Assembly: GCA_934555825.1 (NCBI GenBank)
Contig: CAKTFJ010000004.1
Coordinates: 124,001 to 188,000, forward strand
Direction of reading: 5' to 3'
Source: an uncultured Hyphomicrobium sp.
GTDB taxonomy: Bacteria > Pseudomonadota > Alphaproteobacteria > Rhizobiales > Hyphomicrobiaceae
Length of the DNA: 64,000 nucleotides
Shown: positions 1-7,945 of the stretch, in pieces
Position numbering within the stretch: the first letter of the stretch is position 1
Layout of the letters: each line of letters begins with the position of its first letter
The notes under the pieces: model-generated
Database searches by the model: none
What the model saw: the letters and a program-made list of their open reading frames with translations, nothing else
Told to the model about the DNA's origin: nothing
Made by a program: the position numbers and the translations under genes

Positions 1-40
1 TGGTCAAGGCTCCCCTCTTGGGCCTTTGCTAGAAGGTCGC

Positions 41-295
41 ATGTCACAAAAACTGGTTTGTGCAGGCGTGGATGCCGGCTTGGGGTCCGGAAAACCGGAT
101 AGTTCGATGAACGCAGTGCCGCGCAAAGAGCTCGCAGAGCGGATTTACGAAGGGATGCGCGCCCACTATGGGCCGGCGGTCTATCGGCCGTGGCAAGAGC
201 TTGGCCCGCTGACCCGGAGCCGCTTCCTGGTGCTCGTGTCCGAAATGGAAAGCGTTGGGCTGATCGACCCCGCATATCCCGAGCATAATCCGTAG
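41..295 (+). CDS. small hypothetical protein
   Basis: I do not recognise this 84-residue protein. The ATG at 41 is preceded by AGAAGG at a normal ribosome-binding distance; an in-frame TTG at 26 is the only longer option and has no such signal. There is no signal peptide or membrane segment. Residues 30-84 are charged and probably helical, with several aromatic residues around 'HYGPAVYRPW'. The next gene faces it from the other strand, so no operon partner is visible, and what lies to the left is outside the window. Codon use resembles the neighbours, which together with the good start supports a real gene, but no function can be assigned. Confidence 0.6.
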   Translation: MSQKLVCAGVDAGLGSGKPDSSMNAVPRKELAERIYEGMRAHYGPAVYRPWQELGPLTRSRFLVLVSEMESVGLIDPAYPEHNP

Positions 296-334
296 GCTCA
301 ACGGCCAAGCCTCCGAGGCAATCCCTGGGCTCGA

Positions 335-538
335 TCAGGGCGTCTCGGACGTTTTCGGCGGCGCAGCGCGATCGATGACTGCCGGATTTCCGCCTTCGGC
401 AGGGTTCGAGGGCGGCGGCTCTTCAAAGGGGCCGTAAAATACGAAATACGCGATCAGAAATACGAACACGACGATTGCGGCGAACGCTCCAAGGCGGAAC
501 ATCGCGCGCGTGCCGGGACCTGGAACCATGTCGGGCAA
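335..538 (-). CDS. small single-pass membrane protein
   Basis: Unknown protein of about 67 residues with one strongly hydrophobic segment ('AIVVFVFLIAYFVFY') followed by a proline-rich tail that should lie outside the membrane. The start is uncertain: a TTG at 538 has AGGAG seven bases upstream, while in-frame ATGs lie at 529 and 502; longer readings reach 571. No family recognised. It stands alone upstream of two tRNA genes on the same strand and converges with the small gene at 41-295. Confidence 0.5.
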   Translation of the reverse strand: MPDMVPGPGTRAMFRLGAFAAIVVFVFLIAYFVFYGPFEEPPPSNPAEGGNPAVIDRAAPPKTSETP

Positions 539-614
539 GAGGCATCTCCTGTGCAGCGGTAACGGCCGCAACCAAGCGATGTTCCCTCTCAGTCTCGTCG
601 GTTCATCAAGGATT

Positions 615-689
615 TGGCTGGGGCGGGAGGGTTCGAACCTCCGAATGGCGGAATCAAAATCCGCTGCCTTACCACTTGGCTACGCCCCA
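615..689 (-). tRNA. tRNA-Gln (anticodon TTG)
   Basis: Reading the minus strand from 689, a full cloverleaf can be drawn: acceptor TGGGGCG pairs with CGCCCCA, the anticodon arm GCGGA/TCCGC encloses TTTTGAT giving anticodon TTG, and the T arm is GGAGG-TTCGAAC-CCTCC. The discriminator base is G at 618 and CCA is encoded in the chromosome (615-617). Length is 75 bases including CCA. Confidence 0.96.
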
Positions 690-734
690 TCAGCCGCCAG
701 GGCGGGGCAGCTCGAAACAGCCCTGTGAAACGAA

Positions 735-811
735 TGGTCGGAGCGGGGAGATTCGAACTCCCGACCCCTTGCTCCCGAAGCAAGTGCGCTACCAGGCTGC
801 GCTACGCTCCG
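735..811 (-). tRNA. tRNA-Pro (anticodon CGG)
   Basis: Minus-strand cloverleaf starting at 811: acceptor CGGAGCG pairs with CGCTCCG, D arm GCGC...GCGC, anticodon arm CTTGC/GCAAG enclosing TTCGGGA (anticodon CGG, reading CCG), T arm GGGAG-TTCGAAT-CTCCC. Discriminator A and an encoded CCA (735-737). It lies 45 bp from tRNA-Gln on the same strand, so the two may be co-transcribed. Confidence 0.96.
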
Positions 812-979
812 CCCGACCTTCGTTCCGTCCCAATGTGAATGAGACCCGCGCTGCCAAAGCAATGCGCGAGGCGGCTTTATAGCGGCGACCCCGGGACTGG
901 GCAAGCCGCTCCGTACGTGATTTTCAATGGACGCGGGCGGCAGCCGAATTTGTCGCCATCCCCGCCCGGAAAACGCCGA

Positions 980-1008
980 GGGCCGGCTCGCGTTCTGGCG
1001 GCCGGCCC
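980..1008 (-). terminator. possible terminator after the phasin gene
   Basis: A perfect 8-bp stem (GGGCCGGC at 980-987 with GCCGGCCC at 1001-1008, loop 13) lies 40 bp downstream of the phasin stop. On the minus strand it is followed by TCGGCGTTTT, so the T-run is short and displaced. Probable weak or Rho-assisted terminator. Confidence 0.4.
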
Positions 1009-1048
1009 CCTGATTGGGCACGTAAATCTCTTTCCGCGCAGACGCTCT

Positions 1049-1429
1049 TCAGCGCTGGGGCTTCTGCAGGTTCTGCATGGCTTCCGTTACGAGGCGACCA
1101 AGCTCCTGCGCCTGGAGTGCATAAGCCTGCATCTGAGACTGAGCGAAGCGGCTCTGATGGGCCAGGATTTCCTGTATGTCCTTGGCGCTCGCGAGGTCGC
1201 TCGCCAGGGCAAAGGCCGCCTCGGCGTTCTGCTTGGCGAACTTGGTCGCGCGCTCCTGGACGGAGCGGAACCCCGAGGAAACGTCGTTTGCCGGCAGCGA
1301 CTTCGACCAGAACGTCATGGCCTGGGTCATGGCGTCGATGAACTGGCCGTAGGCCTGACGGGCCTGCTCGACGTTCTGCTCCGCCATATCGCGCACTTGC
1401 TGAGGAATCTCGAACGGGTTCTGGGACAT
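1049..1429 (-). CDS. phasin family protein
   Basis: A 126-residue, almost entirely helical protein that matches the phasin family: small amphipathic proteins coating polyhydroxyalkanoate granules in the cytoplasm. The N-terminus has the typical short 'NPFEIPQQVRDMAEQNVEQAR' type opening (abridged), followed by the helix around 'FWSKSLPAN' and a C-terminal helix rich in Gln and Ala with a 'ALQAQELGRLVTEAMQ' amphipathic pattern. The ATG at 1429 has GGAG about seven bases upstream. It is a single-gene unit, with the two tRNAs downstream and the pirin gene upstream. No PHA synthase or reductase gene is in the window, so the link to granules rests on family alone; some phasins of this group act as general stress or lipid-binding proteins. 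Confidence 0.88.
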   Translation of the reverse strand: MSQNPFEIPQQVRDMAEQNVEQARQAYGQFIDAMTQAMTFWSKSLPANDVSSGFRSVQERATKFAKQNAEAAFALASDLASAKDIQEILAHQSRFAQSQMQAYALQAQELGRLVTEAMQNLQKPQR

Positions 1430-1583
1430 TGGGTTCTCCGGCGTTTCGGGGGGTCAAATCTCATTTAGTGGTAACGTTTCGTGTGGTTCGCGCAAAGCGG
1501 TTTCCCTTTGTCCAGCTCAGGACACGGCGCCACGCGCCGGATTGGCGCAGACTTTCGGTCGCGGGCCCTTGCTCCATCCGCCC

Positions 1584-2501
1584 TCAGTCCGGCAGCGGGA
1601 TGAACTCCGTGGTGTCGGTCGGCACGGGAGCAAAGCGCCCTGCTTTCCAATCCGCTTTTGCCGCGTCTATTCTATCTTTTGATGACGAGACGAAGTTCCA
1701 CCAAACGTGGCGGGGCCCGTCCATAGGCTCGCCGCCGACGAGCATAAGGCGCGCGTTCGTGGTGGCCAGGATCGAGATGCGGTCTCCGGGGCGGAAAACC
1801 AGAAGGCGGCCCGGGCCGAACGTTTGGCCCGCAATGTCGATCTCGCCCGATACGATGTAGACAGCGCGCTCGTCATGATCCGCATCAAGCGGCAGGACTG
1901 CACCCGGCGCAAGCATCGCTTCCGCGTAGAAGCATTCATGCGGAAATACCGCGGGTGAGCTTTGCCCGTAGAGCGAGCCCATGATGAGGCGGACGGTCTT
2001 GCCCTCGCCTGAAATCCGGGGAAGTGCGCTCGCGTCGTAATGGGCGAAATCGGGCGCACCTTCCTCGTGCGACTTAGGCAGCGCCGCCCAGGCCTGAATG
2101 CCGAACAGGCGCGACGCGACGGCCCGCGCCTCCGCGCTCGTCCGCTCCGAATGCACGATGCCGGAGCCTGCGGTCATCAGATTGAGCTCGCCCGGCTTGA
2201 TCTCAAGCTCGGTGCCGAGGCTGTCGCGATGCATGAGGCCGCCGTCGAAGAGATACGTAACCGTCGCAAGCCCAATGTGCGGATGGGGGCGTACGTCGAT
2301 GCCATTGCCGACGAGCAACTCGGCGGGCCCCGCCTGATCGAAGAAAATGAAGGGACCGACCATTTGCCTTTCGGCCGACGGCAACGCGCGACGCACCTCG
2401 AAGCCGCCGAGGTCGCGAACGCGCGGGACGATGACCTGCTCGATGGCGTCAGAGGAAACCGCGTCACCGAACTTGGGGTCGTCGCAAGGTTGCCAGCTCA
2501 T
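1584..2501 (-). CDS. pirin family protein
   Basis: A 305-residue bicupin of the pirin family. The N-terminal cupin shows the pirin signature 'HPHIGLATVTYLF' and the four residues expected to hold the metal, H73, H75, H117 and E119, spaced as in E. coli YhhW; a C-terminal cupin follows from about residue 180. Bacterial pirins include quercetin 2,3-dioxygenases and redox-responsive regulators of metabolic enzymes, and the sequence does not decide between these. It is cytoplasmic, with no signal peptide. The ATG at 2501 is preceded by GGGAGA. It is divergent from the atzG/atzE-like pair, with 150 bp between them that contains a perfect inverted repeat (2534-2568), a possible shared operator. Confidence 0.92.
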   Translation of the reverse strand: MSWQPCDDPKFGDAVSSDAIEQVIVPRVRDLGGFEVRRALPSAERQMVGPFIFFDQAGPAELLVGNGIDVRPHPHIGLATVTYLFDGGLMHRDSLGTELEIKPGELNLMTAGSGIVHSERTSAEARAVASRLFGIQAWAALPKSHEEGAPDFAHYDASALPRISGEGKTVRLIMGSLYGQSSPAVFPHECFYAEAMLAPGAVLPLDADHDERAVYIVSGEIDIAGQTFGPGRLLVFRPGDRISILATTNARLMLVGGEPMDGPRHVWWNFVSSSKDRIDAAKADWKAGRFAPVPTDTTEFIPLPD

Positions 2502-2533
2502 CGCTCAATCTCCCGATCACGCACATCTTTCGG

Positions 2534-2568
2534 CATCGAACGTTTCTTTCGACGAGCAACGTTCGATG
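2534..2568. promoter_or_regulatory. perfect 11-bp inverted repeat in a divergent promoter region
   Basis: CATCGAACGTT (2534-2544) and AACGTTCGATG (2558-2568) are exact reverse complements separated by 13 bases, giving half-site centres 24 bp apart. The element sits between the divergent pirin and AtzG-like genes, where an operator for a dimeric regulator would be expected. The regulator is unknown; the AraC-type gene two genes away is one candidate. It could also act as an RNA hairpin in a leader. Confidence 0.5.
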
Positions 2569-2652
2569 TGGCGGCAAAGATCCGGTGCGAAAGTGTCTTG
2601 GCCGGACACGGCCGTGCCGCTACGCTTGCCACAGTAGGATCAACTCCCGAGG

Positions 2653-2910
2653 ATGAACAAGACCATCATGGCGACGGATAAAACCGGAGCAGCCGCCAAC
2701 GCGCTTCCATCCGACACGGAGGCATTCATCGACGCGAACGCTGCCGTGCTCGGCCTCACAATCGCGCCAGAGTGGAAGGCCAACGTCGCGATGTTCGTCG
2801 ACGTCGCGCGCGGTATGGCAGCGCGCATCGAGGCGACGGGTGCAGCCACGACTTCCGAAGCCGCGCCGGTGTTCACGCTGCGCCCACTCTCGCCGCACGC
2901 ACCGAAATGA
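2653..2910 (+). CDS. AtzG-like protein (DUF4089), small partner of the amidase
   Basis: An 85-residue helical protein of the DUF4089/AtzG type. In the characterised atrazine/cyanuric acid pathway, AtzG is a small subunit that binds and stabilises the amidase AtzE. The stretch 'LGLTIAPEWKANVAMFVDVARGMA' type helix pair (abridged here) is the family core: a short first helix, 'IAPEW', then an amphipathic helix. Its stop codon overlaps the start of the following amidase as ATGA (2907-2910), as expected for a translationally coupled complex. Starts at 2653 and 2668 are both possible; neither has an ideal ribosome-binding site. The protein probably has no activity alone. Confidence 0.82.
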   Translation: MNKTIMATDKTGAAANALPSDTEAFIDANAAVLGLTIAPEWKANVAMFVDVARGMAARIEATGAATTSEAAPVFTLRPLSPHAPK

Positions 2911-4304
2911 GCGCGCAACCCTTACCCTCCGGCGCACGAGAGATCGCTCGCGCCGTCCAGCACGGCGACGTTTCTGCCGAAGAGATTGCGCGCGCAGCCC
3001 TCGACACTATCGTAGCGCGCGACGCAGACATCGGCGCCTTCACCGACATCACGGTGGAGCGTGCACTCGGAGAAGCGCGGGCCATCGATACAGCGCGCGC
3101 GAAAGGCGGAACTCTCGGCGCCCTTGCAGGCGTGCCGTACGCGGTGAAAAATCTCTACGACGTTGCGGGGATTTCGACGCGTGCAGGCTCGAAAATCAAC
3201 GCCGCCGACCCGCCCAAGACCGCGGACGCGCTGCTCGTCTCGCGCATGGCGACGGCGGGCGCCGTTCTCACCGGCGCGCTCAACATGGGCGAATATGCCT
3301 ACGACTTCACGGGTGAGAACGCGCACTATGGGCCCTCGCGCAATCCGCTCGATACCGCGCGCATGACCGGCGGCTCGTCGGGCGGCTCTGCCGCGGCTGT
3401 TGCAGCCGGCTTCGTGCCCGTTTCGCTCGGATCCGACACCAACGGTTCCATTCGGGTGCCCGCGGCATTCTGCGGTCTTTATGGCTTGAAGCCCACCTAT
3501 GGACGCTTGCCGCGCACGGGCACATTTCCATTCTGCGACAGCCTCGATCATCTTGGACCGTTCGCGCGCTCGGTGGACGACATCGCGTTTGTCTACGATG
3601 CGCTGCAGGGCTACGACCCTTCCGACCCGGTGTGTGCGGCGCGTGCTGTCGAGCCGGTTACGGGAGAGATCGCGAAGGGTCTCGACGGACTTCGGATCGG
3701 CGTTGCGACCGGCTATTTCCGTGTCGACGCGGATACCGGGGCGCTCGATGCGCTGGCGCGCGCGGCGGACGCAGTCGGGGCCGCGCAGGACGTGGACATA
3801 CCGGGCGTGGCGGAAGCTCGCGCCGCGGCATTCCTCATCACCAACGCCGAGGGAAGCACGTTTCATCTCGACCGGCTGCGGCGGCAGGCGGTCGATTTCG
3901 ATCCCGAGACACGGGACCGTTTCCTCGCGGGGGCGATGCTGCCCGCAGGCTGGGCCATTGCTGCGCAACGCTTCCGGCGCATGTTCGAAGATACGATGCG
4001 AGGCGTATTCTCGCAGGTGGATGTGATCCTAGCGCCTGCTGCGCCAACACATGCACCGCTGCTTGGACAGAAGACCATCGTGCTCGGCGGTCGCGAAGTG
4101 CCGCTGCGCGCCAACATGGGGATCTATACGCAGCCGATCTCGTTCGTCGGCTTGCCCGTTGCCGCGGTGCCGGTTTGCGAGCCCGGCGCGCTCCCTTATG
4201 GCATTCAGGTGATCGCAGCTCCGTGGCGCGAGGATCATTGCCTGCGTGTTGCGGCAGCGCTGGAAGCGGCCGGTGTCGACCGGCGCAACCGGGCTTCCGC
4301 TTAG
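2907..4304 (+). CDS. AtzE family amidase (amidase-signature hydrolase)
   Basis: A 465-residue amidase-signature enzyme. The Ser-cisSer-Lys triad is readable: K81 in 'YAVKNLYD', S157 in 'GGSSGGSAAA' and S181 in 'DTNGSIRVP', with the 24-residue spacing between the two serines seen in FAAH. Together with the AtzG-like partner immediately upstream (ATGA overlap) it fits the AtzE family, whose studied member hydrolyses 1-carboxybiuret during cyanuric acid breakdown. No cyanuric acid hydrolase, biuret amidase or urea carboxylase gene is nearby, so the real substrate here is open: another small ureide or carbamoyl compound is plausible. The start at 2907 is chosen for the coupling. The 3' end overlaps the convergent AraC gene by 4 bp. 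Confidence 0.88.
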   Translation: MSAQPLPSGAREIARAVQHGDVSAEEIARAALDTIVARDADIGAFTDITVERALGEARAIDTARAKGGTLGALAGVPYAVKNLYDVAGISTRAGSKINAADPPKTADALLVSRMATAGAVLTGALNMGEYAYDFTGENAHYGPSRNPLDTARMTGGSSGGSAAAVAAGFVPVSLGSDTNGSIRVPAAFCGLYGLKPTYGRLPRTGTFPFCDSLDHLGPFARSVDDIAFVYDALQGYDPSDPVCAARAVEPVTGEIAKGLDGLRIGVATGYFRVDADTGALDALARAADAVGAAQDVDIPGVAEARAAAFLITNAEGSTFHLDRLRRQAVDFDPETRDRFLAGAMLPAGWAIAAQRFRRMFEDTMRGVFSQVDVILAPAAPTHAPLLGQKTIVLGGREVPLRANMGIYTQPISFVGLPVAAVPVCEPGALPYGIQVIAAPWREDHCLRVAAALEAAGVDRRNRASA

Positions 4305-5080
4305 GCCGACCGCAGCTTGCCGAGGCTCGGAGACGCCGGCGCGCCGAACGTGCGCCGGAACGTGTTGGCGAAGTGGGCCTGATCGGAAAAGCCCGCTGCA
4401 TGGGCCGCGCTCGTGAAGCTCGATCCGGCAACGACCTCGCCGATGGCGTGGCGCAGTCGCTGCCAACTCCGGAACCGGCGGAAGGGCACGCCAACCTCGC
4501 GCGCGAAGAGGTGCTGGAAGCGCGACGACGAGAGCCCCGCGTGACCGGCGGCGTCTACGGCAGAGACGGTATCGTCGGGACGTTCCGACATCAGCGCCAC
4601 CGCGGCGGCGATACGCGGATCGAGCGCGCGGTGGGCTCGCGGCGTCGAGAATGCGAGCAGGCTGTCGAGCGCCGCGCCGACCCAGCGCAGGCTGTCGGGC
4701 GTCTCGTAGATCGCGCGGATTTCCGATAGCTCGCCGTCGGTACCGATGACCGCGCCCGCAACCTCGCGACCGTTCGTGACGAGCGGCACGAGCGCATTGC
4801 TCCCAGCCTCGCTCGGCTCAAGATAGAAGACGGCAAGCGGTTGGCCTTCGAGGCGTAGCGCATAGGTGACGCCAGCGGGGATGACGGCGGTCCGGCATTG
4901 CGTCCAGGGTTCCGCGCCGATTCTGACCGCAAACGGCGCGTAAAGTCCCGCGAGGTAGACCGGCACGCTGTGGGCGTGCGGCGCGTTATAGGTCAGCGGG
5001 CCAACGAATAGCGCGCGTCCGGCATCCAGGTGCCAGATGGGCTTCAGGTCCGTCTCGGTCGTGGCAGCACGTTCGTACAA
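4301..5080 (-). CDS. AraC family transcriptional regulator
   Basis: A 259-residue regulator with a cupin-like N-terminal sensing domain (about residues 20-110) and a C-terminal AraC double helix-turn-helix (about 170-255), whose first reader helix is around 'LSSSRFQHLFAREVGVPF' and second around 'HAAGFSDQAHFANTFRRTFG'. The latter is a textbook AraC signature. It would bind promoter DNA in the cytoplasm. The gene converges on the amidase with a 4-bp overlap and is divergent from the Tat-exported metallo-hydrolase at 5142, with only 61 bp between the two starts, so that gene is its most likely target. The ligand is unknown. Confidence 0.9.
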   Translation of the reverse strand: MYERAATTETDLKPIWHLDAGRALFVGPLTYNAPHAHSVPVYLAGLYAPFAVRIGAEPWTQCRTAVIPAGVTYALRLEGQPLAVFYLEPSEAGSNALVPLVTNGREVAGAVIGTDGELSEIRAIYETPDSLRWVGAALDSLLAFSTPRAHRALDPRIAAAVALMSERPDDTVSAVDAAGHAGLSSSRFQHLFAREVGVPFRRFRSWQRLRHAIGEVVAGSSFTSAAHAAGFSDQAHFANTFRRTFGAPASPSLGKLRSA

Positions 5081-5141
5081 GTGTGCCTCTTTTCCGCAGG
5101 CTAGGCTCCCCGCGCCTTAGCAGTTCAAAGGAACGATCTCA

Positions 5142-6140
5142 ATGTCCACCTCCGATGTCCGCCCGAGCCGCCGCGCCCTTTTGACCTCCGCCGCGGCCCT
5201 CGCCGCCGTGCCGCTGGCCACCCGCGGATTGAGCGGCGTGGCAGAAGCCGCTGCGCCGAAGCTCGGAACGTGGCAGCCGAGACACTGGCGCTACAAGGTC
5301 GGCGCGTTCGAGCTGACGACCATCGCGGATACCGAGATTTTCATTGACGGGCCCTATCCCCTCATCGGGGGGAATGCGTCGGAAGAGGAGGTCGCCACGT
5401 TGATGCGCGACAACCTTCTGCCAACGGATGCTTATCAAGCTGGTTTTTCGCCGACGATCGTCAACACCGGGCGCGAAGTGGTGCTGTTCGATACGGGCAA
5501 CGGCGAGAACGGCTTCGTCTCGCGCCCCAACGGCGGCTGGCTGGCGGCCGGTCTCGCGCCTGCTGGCTTCAAGCCGGAAGAGATCGACGTGGTCGTCATC
5601 ACGCATGGACATTCGGATCATATCGGCGGGCTCATCGAGGGCGGCAAGCCGCTGTTCCCCAACGCGCGCTATGTGATCGGCGCGGTGGAGCACGATTTCT
5701 GGGCGCCGGAAGGCAAGCATTCGGGCGATCTCGAAGGCCTGGCCGCCGTCTACCGCGCCAATACGGCGCCGATTGCCGAGCGCTTCACGTTCGTGAAGCC
5801 TGGCGACGAGGTGGTGTCCGGCATCCACGCGGTGGAAGCGTATGGGCACACACCCGGGCATCTCAACTTCATGATCGAGAGCGACGGCCAGCAGCTCTAC
5901 ATCTGGGCCGATTGCGCGCATCATCAGGTGGCGTCTCTCGCCCGTCCCGACTGGCACTGCGTGTTCGACATCGACAAGGAGCAGGCCGCGGCGACGCGCA
6001 AACGCGTGTTCGACATGCTGGCAACGGAGCGCATTCCGGTCGTGGGCTATCACATGCCGTTTCCGTCAGTCGGATTCGTCGAGCGGCTGGACGGGGCCGG
6101 GTATCGCTGGCTCGCGCATACCTATCAGCTCAACCGCTGA
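5142..6140 (+). CDS. Tat-exported MBL-fold metallo-hydrolase
   Basis: A 332-residue metallo-beta-lactamase-fold protein. The N-terminus carries a twin-arginine motif 'PSRRALLTSAA' followed by a hydrophobic stretch and an Ala-rich cleavage region near residues 33-38, so the mature enzyme should fold in the cytoplasm and be exported. The zinc motif HGHSDH is at residues 155-160, with further ligands likely in 'YGHTPGHLNF' and 'WADCAHH'. The fold resembles the lactonase/AiiA-like branch ('VVLFDTGNG') rather than true beta-lactamases; the substrate cannot be told. It is divergent from the AraC regulator 61 bp away and is followed by a perfect hairpin at 6188-6211. Confidence 0.88.
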   Translation: MSTSDVRPSRRALLTSAAALAAVPLATRGLSGVAEAAAPKLGTWQPRHWRYKVGAFELTTIADTEIFIDGPYPLIGGNASEEEVATLMRDNLLPTDAYQAGFSPTIVNTGREVVLFDTGNGENGFVSRPNGGWLAAGLAPAGFKPEEIDVVVITHGHSDHIGGLIEGGKPLFPNARYVIGAVEHDFWAPEGKHSGDLEGLAAVYRANTAPIAERFTFVKPGDEVVSGIHAVEAYGHTPGHLNFMIESDGQQLYIWADCAHHQVASLARPDWHCVFDIDKEQAAATRKRVFDMLATERIPVVGYHMPFPSVGFVERLDGAGYRWLAHTYQLNR

Positions 6141-6187
6141 CGGAGCGCGGCCGGCACGCGGTTTGGTTTGTACTCAGAACTGGCTTA

Positions 6188-6211
6188 GGGTGACGGCCGA
6201 TACCGTCACCC
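6188..6211 (+). terminator. hairpin between the metallo-hydrolase and YhfC-type gene
   Basis: A perfect 9-bp stem, GGGTGACGG (6188-6196) with CCGTCACCC (6203-6211) and a 6-base loop, lies 48 bp after a stop codon and 15 bp before the next ATG. Only TT follows, so it is a weak intrinsic terminator at best and may instead shape the leader of the next gene. Confidence 0.45.
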
Positions 6212-6225
6212 TTGCCTGAGTTCCC

Positions 6226-6912
6226 ATGCCTGTTTCCGTTCTTGTTGCGAGCGGGATGATGATCCTGCTGCCCGTCGCGCTCGGGTGGATGCTCGTCCGG
6301 CGTTTGGAAACGCCTGCGACGCTCCTCGCCTGGGGCGCGGGGACGTTTCTCTTCGCACAGGTGCTGCGCTTGGCGTATCTGCAGTTGGTCGCGGTGCTGT
6401 TCGAAAGCGGCGCCCTGCCCATGCCCGCGGCGGCGTATCTCGCAGCATTCAATATCGCGCTGCTCGCGCTTACGGCGGGGATTTTCGAGGAAGGCGCGCG
6501 CTATTTCGCCTATCGCAAAGCCATTCCAAATGCGCGGTCATGGAACAGCGCGGTGACGTTCGGGGCCGGGCATGGCGGCATCGAATCCATCCTGCTCGGT
6601 ATCGCGATGCTCTGGCAGGCTACAACGCTGCCCGGAGGAGCCGAGACACTCCCTTGGTTCATGCCGCTTCTCGGCGCGATGGAGCGCGTCTTCGCACTGT
6701 GTCTCCACGTGACGCTGGCTGTGGTGGTTCTCCAGGCGATTACGCGGGGCAATCTGTGGTGGCTCGTCGCGGCCATCGCAGCACATGCGGCAGCCAATGC
6801 CATCGGGGTGGGCGTTCTCGCCGTCTACGGGCCGTTCGCTGCGGAAGCGGCGCTCGCGCTCATCGCTGCTTTCGCGCTTGCCGTTCTGTTTCGTCTCCGC
6901 GAGCGTGGTTAA
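6226..6912 (+). CDS. YhfC-type intramembrane metalloprotease
   Basis: A 228-residue protein with about seven hydrophobic segments and the residues that mark the YhfC/CPBP-like glutamic intramembrane proteases: 'FEEGARYF' (E88, E89), 'GAGHGGIES' (H116, E120) and 'MERVFALCLHVTLAV' (E153, H161), all placed within predicted membrane helices. It should sit in the inner membrane and cleave or otherwise act on membrane-embedded proteins; no substrate is known for the family. It is preceded by the hairpin at 6188-6211 and followed by an MBL-fold gene on the same strand after 124 bp. The ATG at 6226 begins a good hydrophobic first helix and needs no alternative. Confidence 0.82.
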   Translation: MPVSVLVASGMMILLPVALGWMLVRRLETPATLLAWGAGTFLFAQVLRLAYLQLVAVLFESGALPMPAAAYLAAFNIALLALTAGIFEEGARYFAYRKAIPNARSWNSAVTFGAGHGGIESILLGIAMLWQATTLPGGAETLPWFMPLLGAMERVFALCLHVTLAVVVLQAITRGNLWWLVAAIAAHAAANAIGVGVLAVYGPFAAEAALALIAAFALAVLFRLRERG

Positions 6913-7036
6913 GAAAGTGTGCGGAGCCTCTGCTGACGCGGCCTGGAGCGTGACCTCTCGGGAAGCGACCCCATGCCGCTTCTATCCGTGCTTGAAACGC
7001 CTTAAGTTTGTCGGCTTGCGGCAGGTTCGAGGGCGG

Positions 7037-7945
7037 ATGACGCACGATCTCACTTTCAAGACGAGCATGAGCTTCGACTACGGTGTGCCCGCGCCGGTCA
7101 GCCCGGGCGTGGTGCGCCTCGTTGCGAACAATCCGAGCCCGCTGACGTTCAAGGGCACAAACACGTATCTCGTGGGAATGACCGAGCTTGCGGTCATCGA
7201 CCCCGGTCCCGCCGACGATGCACACCGCGCGGCCATCCTGAAAGCTGCGGCGGGCCGGCCTATCCGGCAGATCGTCGTCACGCACGCACATCGCGATCAT
7301 GTGGACGGCGCGGTGGCGCTCAAAGACGCTACGGGGGCTACGATCTACGGCTATGGCCGTGAGGAGATTGCAGCGGCGGGTCCCGCCATCCAGCCGCAGG
7401 GCTCGGAGTTCATCGATTACGTCTTCGCGCCCGACGTGCGCGTCGATCATCACGACATCATCGAAGGTCCGGAATGGGCACTGGAAGCAATCCATACTCC
7501 CGGCCACGCGCCGGATCACCTCTGCTTCGCCCTCGTCGGCCGCAACATCCTGTTTTCGGGCGATCACGTGATGGCCTGGAACACGACGCTCGTCGCTCCA
7601 CCTGAGGGACACATGGGCGATTATGTTGCATCGCTTCAGATTCTGCTCGCGCGCCGTGAAGCGCTGTATCTGCCTGGGCATGGAGACCGGCTGGACGAAC
7701 CGCAGCGCGCGGTGCGTGCCTATCTCCTGCATCGGCGTTGGCGCGAGGAGCAGGTGCTCGATGCGATCCGTGGCGGTCGCGGGAGCGTGGACGCCATCGT
7801 GCCTGTCGTCTATCCGACGATCGACGATAAGCTCGTGCGCGCCGCCGCGCTCTCGGTGCAGGCGCATGTCGAACACCTGATCGCGCGTGGGCTCGTCACC
7901 TGCGACGGCGATCAGACGCTGAGCGGCTCCCTCGCTCCCGCTTAG
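7037..7945 (+). CDS. MBL-fold hydrolase, LACTB2-like
   Basis: A 302-residue cytoplasmic metallo-beta-lactamase-fold protein. The HxHxDH motif is at residues 83-88 ('HAHRDH'), with later zinc ligands in 'HTPGHAPDHL' and 'SGDHVM', and a C-terminal winged-helix extension (about residues 235-290) of the kind found in LACTB2-like proteins. LACTB2 relatives include endoribonucleases, but bacterial members are mostly uncharacterised. The ATG at 7037 is chosen because homology begins just after it; an upstream in-frame extension to 6785 runs into the preceding gene and looks non-coding. The 3' end overlaps the convergent DUF1499 gene by 50 bp, which is unusually long for this window. Confidence 0.85.
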   Translation: MTHDLTFKTSMSFDYGVPAPVSPGVVRLVANNPSPLTFKGTNTYLVGMTELAVIDPGPADDAHRAAILKAAAGRPIRQIVVTHAHRDHVDGAVALKDATGATIYGYGREEIAAAGPAIQPQGSEFIDYVFAPDVRVDHHDIIEGPEWALEAIHTPGHAPDHLCFALVGRNILFSGDHVMAWNTTLVAPPEGHMGDYVASLQILLARREALYLPGHGDRLDEPQRAVRAYLLHRRWREEQVLDAIRGGRGSVDAIVPVVYPTIDDKLVRAAALSVQAHVEHLIARGLVTCDGDQTLSGSLAPA

